Positions 48,064 through 57,442 of a DNA stretch of 57,442 nucleotides are shown here, in pieces. The DNA lies in contig BAAFSQ010000038.1 of NCBI GenBank assembly GCA_054661495.1, positions 1 through 57,442 of the forward strand, written 5' to 3'. The first letter of the stretch is position 1. The number at the start of each line of letters is the position of its first letter. Below the pieces are notes generated by a model. The model ran no database searches. It saw nothing but the letters and a program-made list of their open reading frames with translations, and was not told the DNA's origin. This stretch comes from Zygophlyctis sp. KS116. Taxonomy: Eukaryota; Chytridiomycota. A program made the translations under genes and the position numbers.

Positions 48064-48637
48064 ATGATTGCGATCGCCTTATTGCTTATATTTACTGTAT
48101 ATTCGCCATTTGCTATTAGCCAACAGTCAAATACTTCTCCAACATGTCAGCAAATTGCAAATCAGACTGTGTTTAATCGATGTGTCCGAGTAGTGCTTCG
48201 TGTTAAAGATACTCAGGGTGCGCAGATTGCCTCAGATCAGGTGGGTGCATGTTATACACAACAAGGGAATTCTACCGCTTATCAAAAATGCCTCTGTGCA
48301 AAGACATCTGCAATATTGAATTGGTATATTTAAATTTCCTTAGAATGATAGCTATGATTTATGGTGTTTGAATGATGCTGGATCTGTTGTCCAATCTAAT
48401 TATCAGCTTCTGTTTTGTCAAGCTTTTCATTCCGGACAAGTATTTACCGCAATGCCTACTCTTGCAGGTATTCCTGCAGCCCCAACTGATAATGGGGCTG
48501 TTCAAGTTCCTGCATTTACTCCAGCAGTCCCAAGAAATTATGGAAATCCAAAAAGTGGGGCAGAAACATATCAATTCTCGGCTTATGTATTGCCAATTAT
48601 CGTATCTACGATGATCATGTCTCTGATATTTTTGTAA
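48064..48637 (+). CDS. Small secreted Cys-rich GPI-type protein, family member 2
   Basis: Two exons (28-nt intron) give 181 residues. Signal peptide MIAIALLLIFTVYSPFAISQ; Cys core CQQIANQTVFNRCVRVVL...DQVGACYTQ...YQKCLCAKTSAILNC|YDLWCLNDAGS...LLFCQAF. A Pro/Ala-rich stalk and a C-terminal hydrophobic segment (YVLPIIVSTMIMSLIFL) suggest a GPI anchor. Closest to member 1 in the N-x-T-x-F-N-x-C motif. Confidence 0.75.
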
Positions 48638-48716
48638 ACATTAAAAATTATTATAGCCTTATAATAATGTCATTTTCTTTTGAGATCGAATGAAAATCAA
48701 AGTAAATTTATATATT

Positions 48717-49322
48717 TCAAGCAAAACACATTAGGAGCATTAGGAAGGCTGAAACGCCTATTGCTCCAAAAATATCATCTTTCAATCCTTTGCTGTTTGG
48801 AAAAGGAGGAAGACCATTCAAATCAACACCAGCAACACTTGAAGATGAAGGTAATGAAAGCATAGGAGGGATCGTAGCCGTAGAACTGGCTGCAGATGTA
48901 GATAAGCCAATCGTTTGTGACACACTGAGAGTCTCCAATGTTGCAATTGATGTCATCGTAGTCAGTTGGGTTGTTGTAGCTTTAACATTGCAATAATTTG
49001 CTTGGTCTTGTATCTGATTTCTTAATCCAGCATCTCCAGCGCAGTGATCACTATAACTAACTTGTTAAGCCGAATGAAAAGCATACCATTTTACAACACC
49101 ACTTGCTGCGGCACACATGCATGCATTATACGCATCTCCAGAATTCCCAGAGCATGCAGTCCTTGAGTCTGATGCCCCACCTGCTCCAAAAGCTTTGAAT
49201 GCACAAGCTTTAAATCCATCCACATTCCCAGACGCTGAAATACACGTAACCGGTGCCTTCACCGAAGGAAGTATTAGACCAATAACAAACATCCAAAAAT
49301 AAATATTTCTTTGAGAGATCAT
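48717..49322 (-). CDS. Small secreted Cys-rich GPI-type protein, family member 3
   Basis: Two exons (30-nt intron) give 191 residues on the opposite strand to its neighbours. Signal peptide MISQRNIYFWMFVIGLILPSVKA; Cys core CISASGNVDGFKACAFKAFG...SRTACSGNSGDAYNACMCAAASGVVKC|YSDHCAGDAGL...ANYCN. A long Ser/Thr-rich stalk ends in a hydrophobic GPI-type tail (IGVSAFLMLLMCFA). The second exon begins like member 4 (HCxGDxG). Confidence 0.75.
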
Positions 49323-49462
49323 GATTTGAAAGAACAAGCGGTGTATTTTTGATTTTAATATAATCCTTTCTCTATCAATATCAAAAGTTATGTCCGATCC
49401 GCACAATATTAAATTTCGGACTATAAATTAACTGTGATTATCAAAATCTTTCCAGAAAAAAT

Positions 49463-50057
49463 ATGATCTCGAAAGTCCTCTTTGTGATTGCTTATTTGAC
49501 TAGTGGTGCTTTTGCGCAACAAGTTAATCATAACACTGAATATGCTGGAAGAATACAATGTACTAACCCAAACGTATTCCGTACTAAGAACTTTTATAAT
49601 TGTGTTTCAAATGTTTTAGGAACTTCTGGAATAATTGCTTCAGAGGATCAATTCGCTGCATGCTCATCATTGCAGGTAAATCAAGCTAAATACTTTGAAT
49701 GCATTTGCACAAAGACCGTGGCAATTAGTGACTGGTACACATTTACTTTTTTATCCTAGTTATAATAAGCATTGTCCGGGAGATTCTGGATCTTTGGCTG
49801 AATCTCAAAATCAAGCCCGCTATTGTGCTGCCTATTCTACTGCCGTATACATTCCAAAAACTGAATCGTATACTATGCCTGCCTTACCAACTCTGATGGC
49901 TCAGGAATCTTATCCTTCTTCATCAATTACTGTTGGATCTCTACCTACTGGACAGGCAGTAACTATCCCCAAATTGGAATTTCCTTCAGGGCATTTGTCT
50001 AAACAATGGAATCCTGCCTATTTGGCTCTATTGTTGGGCATTGGCCTATTTTTGTAG
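49463..50057 (+). CDS. Small secreted Cys-rich GPI-type protein, family member 4
   Basis: Two exons (25-nt intron) give 189 residues. Signal peptide MISKVLFVIAYLTSGAFAQQ; Cys core CTNPNVFRTKNFYNCVSNVLG...DQFAACSSL...YFECICTKTVAISDC|YNKHCPGDSGS...ARYCAAY. The Pro/Ser/Thr stalk is followed by a hydrophobic end (YLALLLGIGLFL). The start codon is 141 bp from member 3's, head to head. Confidence 0.75.
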
Positions 50058-50091
50058 AGTTATGGAAAAATAAACTTGAAATAATATTGAT

Positions 50092-50562
50092 CTATATTGC
50101 AAAAAACATTGCAACAACTGCAACAATTGCTATTCCAATATTACCAACAGGATTACCAGTATTTTTGGCAGGAATGGCTAAAGTTGAAGAGGCCATAGGA
50201 GAAGCAGTAATACCAGTTGCAGATACGGGCGATCTTGAAGTAGTAAAAGTCACCCATGGAGCAGGAGGAAGAGCTTTTGGATTCAAATTGACAGCTGAGC
50301 AAGATGCAACCAAAGTATTTTGAAAAGCAGCAGCAGCATTCTGAACAACTGGATCATTTGGGCATTGAAGAAAACATAGATTTCTATTAGCATTTGCATA
50401 ACACATGCAGATTGCACTCATTGTTGCATTGGTCATTGGCTGACAGGTAGATGAGACATAAATGTCATTTTGCTCGATGCAAGGAGTGTAAGTTATGCAT
50501 CCAGGAGTAGTATCTTGAGAAGAAGCACCAGCCAAAAATAAGTAAGTCAATTCCAGAAGCAT
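50092..50562 (-). CDS. Small secreted Cys-rich GPI-type protein, member 5 (diverged)
   Basis: Single exon, 156 residues. Signal peptide MLLELTYLFLAGASSQ; Cys core CITYTPCIEQNDIYVSSTCQPMT..AICMCYANANRNLCFLQCPNDP...VASCS; Pro/Ser/Thr stalk with SSTLAIPAKN; hydrophobic end GNIGIAIVAVVAMFFAI. It lacks the intron of members 1-4 and its Cys spacing differs, but its length and layout are the same. It may be a diverged relative or an unrelated protein of similar design. Confidence 0.65.
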   Translation of the reverse strand: MLLELTYLFLAGASSQDTTPGCITYTPCIEQNDIYVSSTCQPMTNATMSAICMCYANANRNLCFLQCPNDPVVQNAAAAFQNTLVASCSAVNLNPKALPPAPWVTFTTSRSPVSATGITASPMASSTLAIPAKNTGNPVGNIGIAIVAVVAMFFAI

Positions 50563-50647
50563 TTTAGTTTTTAGATTTTGTAAACAAACAAGAATCCACG
50601 GTGCAAGGGTGGCGTTTGACAGTCAAATCTGCACCATCAGACTTTGG

Positions 50648-51982
50648 ATGAACTATTTTAGATCAAGTATCAGACGATTAGCAAATTACTCAAAGTCAAA
50701 GCCATTCTTTTCTCATAAGGACGATTTAGTGATCTGCAAGAGCTTTTTAGAAAAGGGCTTATTGGATGAACCTGCATTGGCTGAAGAATTAGGAAGAAAG
50801 CCCCAAAATATTCTATTGAGATGGATGTATCAAATTATTCCTACAATGAAGAAAAATAATGATCTTGGCTCAAATGAATTTGCAGAAGAATTAAAAAGAA
50901 AGATTCATGAATTGGAAAACACTGTAGACTATAAAAATCACCGATTTACCAAAGTAGAAGATGAAAAGATTCTTCGCCTTGTAGAAAAATATGGAACCGA
51001 TTGGCACTTAATATCAAGGGAGATGAGGCCGAGATCTGCACACTCAATCTATTGCAGATATAATTCTTGTCTGAAACCGGATGTACAAGGTTATAAGATT
51101 CCATTTACCAAGGAGGAAGATGATATAATAAAAAACTTTATGGAAACTGTTGGGAAAACAATCAGGAACAAATGGTCATATTTATCTAAAGTTTATTTAC
51201 CCAATCGGCCAGCTAGTTTGCTGAGACTTCGCTGGAGAGTTATTAATTCTGATTCAACACCATTCACATTGGATGATTACAAATTATTTTTAAAAGGCTT
51301 ACATAATTTTGGCCCTGAATTTCATCAAATTTCAAAAGAAATCTTTCCTAATAAGCATCCTATTTCTCTACGCAACTTTTGGGTTCATGGTTTGCGTAAC
51401 TTTGTTCCAGAATTTTATACCTTTAAGTGGACTAGAAGAATGGACCAGAAGCTGATAAATTCTTGTGTAGATAAAGGATTTGATACAGAGTCTGTTATGG
51501 TGGATTTTCCAAAAATCTATGATAAAGCTGAAATTCGGTATCGTATGACTTATCTATTTAAATTTGTTCCGCCAAATCAAAAATCAATTCCATTCTTTCC
51601 ATTTGATTCAGTATTTGAAAATATTAGGGCAAGCACTACTGACGAACACTATTTAGAAAAAATCAGAGAGAAGCTGGATTCAAAGTTCAAGATTCCAAAG
51701 CAATTACTGATTACAAGGACAATTGCTTGTAATCGTAAAACTGCTAGACCTTTTTCACCGCAACAAGATTCCGAACTGATTGAAATAATTAAAAAAGCTT
51801 TAGAAAAGGATCCTTTTGGAAATTTTGGACATGCAAAACCACCTTTGCCTCAGAATCCACACCGAGTAATTCTAGAAACCATTGATGTAATGACTTGGAA
51901 TGAAATTGGTAAAAAGCTGAATCGAGGACCCAAGGACTGCATGAATCGATGGTTTCAGCTAAAATACGATGTTTATCATTGA
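50648..51982 (+). CDS. Myb/SANT-repeat DNA-binding protein
   Basis: Single exon, 444 residues from MNYFRSSIRRLANYSKSK. At least three to four Myb-like helices are visible: FSHKDDLVICKSFLEKG, RFTKVEDEKILRLVEKYGTDWHLISREM, FTKEEDDIIKNFMETVG...NKWSYLSKVYLPNRP and, at the end, FSPQQDSELIEIIKKAL...TWNEIGKKLNRGPKDCMNRW. Spacing of aromatic residues fits tandem Myb repeats. The set resembles Reb1/SNAPC4-like or Myb-type termination and transcription factors, but I cannot choose. GGTGGCGTTTGA lies 31-40 bp upstream of the ATG. Confidence 0.7.
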   Translation: MNYFRSSIRRLANYSKSKPFFSHKDDLVICKSFLEKGLLDEPALAEELGRKPQNILLRWMYQIIPTMKKNNDLGSNEFAEELKRKIHELENTVDYKNHRFTKVEDEKILRLVEKYGTDWHLISREMRPRSAHSIYCRYNSCLKPDVQGYKIPFTKEEDDIIKNFMETVGKTIRNKWSYLSKVYLPNRPASLLRLRWRVINSDSTPFTLDDYKLFLKGLHNFGPEFHQISKEIFPNKHPISLRNFWVHGLRNFVPEFYTFKWTRRMDQKLINSCVDKGFDTESVMVDFPKIYDKAEIRYRMTYLFKFVPPNQKSIPFFPFDSVFENIRASTTDEHYLEKIREKLDSKFKIPKQLLITRTIACNRKTARPFSPQQDSELIEIIKKALEKDPFGNFGHAKPPLPQNPHRVILETIDVMTWNEIGKKLNRGPKDCMNRWFQLKYDVYH

Positions 51983-51993
51983 TTTATTTAAAT

Positions 51994-52703
51994 TTAATAC
52001 TTTCTGTAATCTCTTGGATCTCGAGTTTCATTTGAATTTCTTCGTTCTCTTGACCTTCTTCTACTACGTGAATCATGAGAAGCTCTAGAATCCTGATATG
52101 GATTGAATTGGTAAGATTGTTGACCATTTCGAGCCATTCTTCCGTCTCTACCAGCTTGCTGATAAAATCTAGCCATATATGCATGATCATTGTATTGCTG
52201 ACGCTGATCATATCCTTGATGGCTTCTTTCCTGTCTCTGATGATTTTCCACCTGACTAGAATCATTTGGAGTTTCTCGGAACGGATTCGGTTTCGAGCCC
52301 AAGTTGGCAAATGTGATCTTAAACGAGGTGCATTTTTCGATATGGTTCTTTGCCTTTACAGCGGCATCATGATTAGTGAATTTTAAGAATGCTTCACACT
52401 TTGACTTTCCATTTAATTTATCTTCTTTGAATGATAATTCCAGAGGGAGAAATGAATCGCTAATAGCATTAGTATACGCAATATACCTCTGTCCCGATTC
52501 ATTAACTAAAGACTCTAAATCATGATCGCTAGTAAACCATTCCAATCCTGAGACATAAAGAGCTACTAAACTGGAGTTTGGGTCTTTTTCTATCGGTATA
52601 GCCGGCAATTCACTTGGCGCAACGGCCTCAATTGGAGACGGCTCTAATTATTACAATGAAAAAGAGTACCCTCATAATCTAAAACATGATCTTGAAGACT
52701 CAT
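51994..52703 (-). CDS. CPSF6/CFIm68-like RRM protein
   Basis: Two exons (26-nt intron) give 227 residues. The N-terminus MSLQDHVLDYEEPSP resembles the acidic start of CFIm subunits. One RRM spans ~33-110 (ALYVSGLEWFTSDHDLESLV as RNP2; KSKCEAFLKF as RNP1), closest to the CPSF6/7 type (LYIGNLTWWTTDEDL). A Gln/Asn-rich region and an Arg/Ser/Asp/Arg-rich C-terminus (RSRRRSRERRN) complete it. CFIm68 binds CFIm25 and takes part in mRNA 3'-end processing and poly(A)-site choice. Confidence 0.65.
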
Positions 52704-52713
52704 TAAATACTTA

Positions 52714-54142
52714 TTATTTAAGATTTAGTTTTCCTGAACAGTCAAATTTAAAATTTGGTGCCCACTTGAATCGTTGATCTAGCGTATCACTGATAAATGA
52801 GTTCACTAGAAAATCTTTAAAAGTAATTAGATAATCCTTCATAACATTAATATCTGCATTATCATAGGATTGTTCTGATTTAATTTCTTCAAACCAAGTC
52901 GCTGCTTTGAATTTAACAGAGAAATTTGAACTAATTGAAGCTTCATTAATCGCTTTCCACCTGATCTTTATAAAAAAGTAATATACCATGATTCTTTGAT
53001 TGCAAGCTCTATTTCAGTAGGATTTGCTTCAGGGGCCAAGTATCCAGGGAATGCAGCATCATTTGTAACATAAGCAGACCCTGTTTCCGCAATCAAAAAG
53101 GGCTTATTTCTCGCAACGACAAAGTTTTGATAAAAATTGTTTACCAAAGAATTTCCAATTAATGATGTCTTTCCCGAACTAAGTACATCAAGAGTGACTG
53201 GAGTTGTTTGATGTGTAGTAGCATCATGATTGTAATTGTAAACTGATAAAGCCACCCAATCTACATATTCATCTCCTGGGTAATAAGGAGTATAAGGGTC
53301 ATCTAAAGGATCCAAGATATTTGCAGATGCTCCAGTGTTATCAGTGTTTAATTCTCTGAAATTAGCTACTCTTAAAGGATCCAGACTATCAGGAGTAGGA
53401 ATGTAACCATCATAACCAGAATTACGAAAAGGGTATCCCATTCCAATATTTGGAGCCCAAACCATTGCTAATATTTGAATAATTGAATTAAATTACCAGT
53501 CATGTTTGTCATTGAACGAACCGCATTTGACATTTTAATGAATGCCTGTTTAAATTCAATCGGTCTCATTCCGTACACTGGAAACCAATTCCCATTCATT
53601 TCATGCATATATCTGAGAAGTACAGGTACACCATACATTGAGTTTATATGTCGCATTGTCAAAGCAAATTGTTTATAGAGAACATCTGGAATAGTTTCAA
53701 TAGGAATCGTAGGAATTATACTAAGCTCCAACATTGCACCAACCTTTTCACATTGTTGAGCATTCCATAAAATAATCTCTTGCTGAAAATCAGTTGCATT
53801 AAGATTAATAAAAGAATTAAAGTATGTAGGATTTTTCCCCAATCGCTGAACCAAGGCTGATGGCAAGTCTCTGTCCCACTGCAAGTCAAATCCCCAGATG
53901 AAGCTACCATCAACAGGCTCTAGCCTAGCAAGTTCTGGACTATGATAGCACAATTCTGACCTTTCTCCAACGTTTGGAAACTTGATGGCAGCGGGAGGAA
54001 GCGGTGGCACCACAGAAAGGGAGTACATTCTAGTCCTGTAGATAAGAACAGAGTATGTAGTTATTATTGAAATGGTAATTATCAGGGAGAAGAAAACCTT
54101 GAGCCAGAAGAACCCCGCACAAACTGATCTATATAAAGTCAT
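52714..54142 (-). CDS. Membrane-anchored GH26-like glycoside hydrolase, copy A
   Basis: Three exons with 29- and 26-nt introns sum to 457 residues. A short cytosolic start (MTLYRSVCAGFFWLKV) leads into one TM helix (~12-33), so this is a type II membrane protein with its catalytic domain outside. GH26-type motifs are LLRYMHEMNGNWF (acid/base Glu), MVWAPNIG, YYPGDEYVDWVALSVYNY, FLIAETGSAY (nucleophile Glu) and KAATWFEEIKSE. GH26 enzymes are mainly beta-mannanases, with some xylanases and glucanases. Substrate here is not determined. Copies B, C and D lie upstream on the same strand. Confidence 0.85.
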
Positions 54143-54276
54143 TCAAAAAAACCTGAAATCAAAAAAACCTGAAAAATTTAACAATTTTACTTGTATTCAC
54201 TTAAAAATGATTTTCAAAGTCTTGATATATTTCCATTAGAAACGGATCCCATCTGAAGTGCTTTCTTAGTTGGTTT

Positions 54277-55658
54277 TCAGAGATTGATATCTCCAGTACA
54301 TAGATAAGCCTTTTTTCGGTCAAGGCCATCTACGAAAACACTACGGCGTTGAAGAGTCCTGATACTATCTAAAAATACTTTGGTCAATGAGTTTTTAGAT
54401 GTGATTCTAAAATCTCGCATCACCCTTCCAGCAGGAATATTTTCGGGTTTAATTTCCTCAAACCAAACAGCTGCCTTGAACAGAGGGGTTGAATTAGCAA
54501 CGGATACAATTGAATCCATCCATGATTTTTTAACGACTGCTTCAGTCTGTTCGTCATTTGCAGATGCAAGGATTGGAGTTTCCTTTGGAAGATTAGTATC
54601 TGTAGAAGCGCCAGTTTCTGCAAGCATCAAGGGCTTGTTCTTTTGCAGAACAAAGGTGTTTAGAAACCCATTTTTGTTAAGTTGATCTGCTGCTGTACTA
54701 ACACCTACTGGAGCTGTATTTCCAGTAGCTGATGATCTAGTATAACTGTACAGTGACATTCCAATCCTAGCTTATTAAAATATTTTATTTCTTACCAGTC
54801 AACATATTCATCACCAGGATAATACGCAGTATAGGATTCATCTGAATTATCAATTTTACCATTTTGATTTGTATCAAGCAGCCTAAAATCATCTGATCCA
54901 GGAATCGGATAAGTTTCTCTAAACATGGCTGGCGGATCACTATAAGTTCCACCGCCGATATTTGGAGCCCAAACCATTGCTGTTAGATTTGTTAATCTGT
55001 GAATATAATTTGCAAGTACTATAAACTTTTCTTTGAATGCAGTGGGCTTTAGTCCATGATATACCATCCATTCACCTATAATTAGACTAATCTATTCACT
55101 CTTACCATTCATTTCCGGCGCAAATCTTAGAAACACTGGTACTCCATAATATGAATTAATTTTCCGAACTTGAACAGCTAGATTATACAATGTCAAGTCT
55201 GTTAAATCTCCAACAGGTATATTGGGCATTATGGTAACCTCCAACATCCCTTTTAATCTCTGAACCTGTTGTGATTGCCAATTTAGTATATCTGATTCAT
55301 AATGAGTGTTGTTGATATTGATAAATGTATTAAATATTGGTGCTGTTTTCCCCAAACGATTACTAATTCTGACTGCATCATCAACATCCCATTGAACACT
55401 GAACCCCCATAAGAACTGATCATCATCCGGTTCTAGCCTAGCTTTATTTTTCCTATAAAAGCATCTTTGATCCGATCTAGAAGCTGGAAACTGAATTGCT
55501 GCTGCAGAAAGCACAAATTCTTGTACTGCTTTCCCCTCTTGATACTTTCTATACACTAAAAAAGTCTGGAGCCCATAAATAGCTGCTGAAAACATCATGG
55601 CAAAGTAAACCTTGAGCCAGAACAAGCATCCACACATGTTTCTGTAAGTGTTGGACAT
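54277..55658 (-). CDS. Membrane-anchored GH26-like glycoside hydrolase, copy B
   Basis: Three exons with 30- and 29-nt introns sum to 440 residues. Start MSNTYRNMCGCLFWLKVYF and one TM helix as in copy A. Catalytic motifs: FLRFAPEMNGEW (acid/base Glu, with Pro where copy A has His just before it), MVWAPNIGGG, YYPGDEYVDWIGMSLYSY and LMLAETGAST (nucleophile Glu), then FKAAVWFEEIKPE. Loss of the His before the acid/base Glu may alter substrate or activity. The C-terminus has LDRKKAYLCTG. GGTGGCGTT lies 46-54 bp upstream of the ATG. Confidence 0.85.
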
Positions 55659-56373
55659 TTTCTGTTCTCTAATAATAGCCTATCATCATAAGAGCGGCAA
55701 ACTAACGCCACCGTGCAGAAATAACCCAAATAAGATTTATCTTTCCACAATAAAGTACAAAGCCAACAACTCTGTAAAGATTTCTACGGAAGGCTTTCAG
55801 GATATTGATGATTTTATTGAAGCCTGCAAGAAGAAGCTTTCTCCCCACTTTGATCCATTTGTTCCGGGACCTGCATTGGCCATTGATAAAAGACCAGGAC
55901 AATCATTGACTCTTTTGCAACCGATTAACTCTCTCCTGTACTGCTGCTGATGGTCCCTCTCTTCGACCTGGCCTTTTGCTCACAGCTCTTTCTTTTCAAC
56001 CTGGCTATGTGGAAAATGTCGACGAGAATCCCCTCTTCATCAGTGTCACAGATAAAACAATAGAAATGATATCAATGCCCTATGGAAAAGCCGAAATGTC
56101 ATTTATTAGAGAAACAACTGGGATTAACGTAGAGATTCAAGTTTGGCAAGATATTCCATTTATAGACAAATAATGATCCATTTTCATCAATGAAAATGGA
56201 TCATTATTTGCCTCAAAAGAGTATCAATTGGTTCCTGAAAATTATGTCAAAGAAGGATTTGATCTAGTCTACCGTCTTGTCTACTATGTGGTGAAACAAT
56301 CTCTTATCAACAACGACACCTGCTGTATCTTCAGTCTCTATCAAACAATAAATAAATTTGGTTTAATTTACTA
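55648..56373 (+). pseudogene. Broken ORF of unknown family, possibly Crinkler-like at its N-terminus
   Basis: Coding-like sequence without a convincing ATG. The first part (to ~55920) reads KYKANNSVKISTEGFQDIDDFIEACKKKL in one frame, a pattern weakly like Crinkler N-terminal ubiquitin-like domains. Near 55920-55950 the good frame shifts by one to SLRPGLLLTALSFQPGYVEN and continues to 56170. There an inverted duplication brings in TAA TGA in frame. After it the same frame runs on (NENGSLFASKEYQLVPENY) to a TAG at 56371-56373. One frameshift, two stops and no start indicate a dead copy. The coding-like character is seen; the Crinkler link is a weak guess. Confidence 0.55.
56167..56210. repeat. 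Perfect 21-bp inverted repeat with 2-bp loop
   Basis: CAAATAATGATCCATTTTCAT (56167-56187) and its exact reverse complement (56190-56210) are separated by CA. The right arm fits the reading frame of the surrounding broken ORF; the left arm brings in the stop codons. This looks like a templated inverted duplication. Confidence 0.9.
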
Positions 56374-56680
56374 GATTTCAATCGCTGAAGTGGTGTCATT
56401 CGGTGCTCTTTATATACTACTGTTGTCCAATCGGGATTTTAATTTGAGACTTCTCGCTTTATAATCTATCCTTTTTGCAGTACAAACCTATCATTGAAGG
56501 GATATGAACTGGATAAATTCTAGTAATTAAAAACATTATTCGAATGCTCCATTAATAGTAGTTGCATCATACGAATCTTTATTACTATACTTAAGAGATC
56601 TATTATCTTGAGCTGTCGGTTTATTAAGTAATTAAGTCAAGTTATAAGCGGTTGAGAATACTGAGTGAGTGAGATCATTC
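56374..56680. other. Intergenic stretch without recognised genes
   Basis: AT-rich sequence between the broken ORF and the GH26 fragment. I see no open frame of note, no RNA gene and no repeat. Confidence 0.5.
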
Positions 56681-56834
56681 ATATAGACTCCAATTCTGAT
56701 ATATATTTTCCTTCCTCATACTTCTTGTATACTAAATAAACCTGGAATCCACATATAGATCCAGATATTAACAGGGCAAGCATAACCTTGAGCCAGAATA
56801 GGAATCCACACATACTTCTGTAAGTGTTTGACAT
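56681..56834 (-). pseudogene. GH26-like copy C: N-terminal anchor fragment only
   Basis: MSNTYRSMCGFLFWLKVMLALLIS and a TM helix like copy B, followed by VYLVYKKYEEGKY, then a stop after about 51 residues. No catalytic domain follows. Either a truncated pseudogene or a tiny membrane protein left over from duplication. GGTGGCGT occurs 50-57 bp upstream of the ATG, so the promoter element has been kept. Confidence 0.7.
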
Positions 56835-57105
56835 TTTTTTATTTTACTATAAATAGTTATTGAAAGGTGCGGCATATTTTTAGACGCCACCAGTCTTAAA
56901 ATATCATTATGTAACAGTTGTATTATTTATAGAATAAATTTACCCGGAAATCTTATTGCAAATTACTTATTTGGATTGCGCTATTATTTTAATACAGTCG
57001 TAGGCAAAGAGAAATATCATGTCCGAAAACGCACAGGGCATAGCAATTTGTCTAAGTAACAAAATTCGTGCTGTATATAATATATGAATATTATTATTAA
57101 AAATA

Positions 57106-57442
57106 CTAAAATTTCACTACACCCGAACAGAGATATGTCTTATTTCTATCGAGCGAATCTGCCCAAATATAATTTGTGGCTTTATTATCTGAGAGAGCTT
57201 CGAAAAACTCTTTTCGAATTGATTGAGAGAATGTCATTCTATAGTCTCTCATAACTCTTACATTCGAGAGCCCATAAGAAGATTCCTCTTTAATTTCCTC
57301 GAACCAAACAGCCGCCTTAAAGTTTGGGAGTTTTCTAATCGCATCAATTATTGATTTAACCCAAGAAATTTTGGATAAAAGTTCATTTTTGGAAGCATTT
57401 GGATCATCTAGAATTACTCTTCTTTGACTTTTTTGATTTGAG
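57106..57442 (-). CDS. GH26-like glycoside hydrolase, copy D, 3' part
   Basis: The C-terminal ~111 residues of a fourth copy; the 5' part is beyond the window edge. RKLPNFKAAVWFEEIKEE, VRVMRDYRMTFSQS and LDRNKTYLCSGVVKF match the end of copy B (FKAAVWFEEIKPE, VMRDFRITSKNS, LDRKKAYLCTGDINL). The frame is open and undamaged in the part seen. Confidence 0.8.
   Translation of the reverse strand, partial: SNQKSQRRVILDDPNASKNELLSKISWVKSIIDAIRKLPNFKAAVWFEEIKEESSYGLSNVRVMRDYRMTFSQSIRKEFFEALSDNKATNYIWADSLDRNKTYLCSGVVKF

Noticed and set aside
57181-57250. Possible frameshift in GH26 copy D
   Set aside because: On rereading, the reverse complement has CTCTCTCAGATAAT, and the frame stays open to the stop at 57106.

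Overview
The window is nuclear DNA from an AT-rich, gene-dense eukaryote with very small introns. I placed 68 introns by reading frame and homology. They run from 21 to 59 nt, almost all 23-34 nt, and usually read GTAAGT or GTAATT ... TAG. The gene set is opisthokont and fungal-like: Nse3, an Spo7/NEP1-R1-type protein, FSH hydrolase, Nta1, Irc3, Stm1-type protein, a CIB/calcineurin-B-type protein, FAM72, LMBRD2 and CMTR1. A probable flagellar protein (CFAP92-like) beside a type I rhodopsin suggests a swimming zoospore. My best reading is an early-diverging zoosporic fungus or close relative (chytrid, rozellid or aphelid grade). A nuclear complex I subunit (NDUFS5-like) argues against lineages that lost complex I. 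The species is not established.

Layout. 0-10 kb: the end of a Cys-rich repeat protein, then an RNA exonuclease, mitochondrial L4, an EF-hand/CAP-Gly fusion, EF-1 alpha, a secreted ankyrin protein, ribosomal eL13 and uS9 head to head, a MED25-like Mediator subunit and NDUFS5. 9.8-14.2 kb, minus strand: a CFAP92-like gene and a rhodopsin gene. 14.3-14.9 kb: a PQ-rich protein with a Cys-rich tail. 15-28.6 kb: two tandem genes for very large membrane proteins. Each has an N-terminal TM segment, an EGF-like module, a GT-B-like region, a GT2 glycosyltransferase, a REJ/PKD-like ectodomain, a GPS site and a C-terminal TM segment. They share a 652-bp block of identical DNA. 28.6-47.3 kb: tightly packed housekeeping genes, including an acyl-CoA oxidase/3-hydroxyacyl-CoA dehydrogenase pair and Cdh1, Nta1, Irc3, FAM72, glutathione peroxidase, a PPR-like protein and CMTR1. 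47.3-50.6 kb: five small secreted, Cys-rich, probably GPI-anchored proteins. 50.6-52.7 kb: a Myb protein and a CPSF6-like RRM protein. 52.7 kb to the end: an array of membrane-anchored GH26-like glycoside hydrolases (two complete, one N-terminal fragment, one cut by the window edge) around a broken ORF with a hairpin insertion.

Packing is extreme. Start codons are 31 bp apart in one divergent pair, two convergent coding regions overlap by 14 bp, and two genes on the same strand are 4 bp apart. Several divergent promoters carry CGCGAAA boxes like SBF/MBF sites. The most unusual content is the pair of glycosyltransferase-REJ-GPS receptor-like proteins, followed by the GPI protein cluster, the GH26 array, the EF-hand/CAP-Gly fusion and the rhodopsin.
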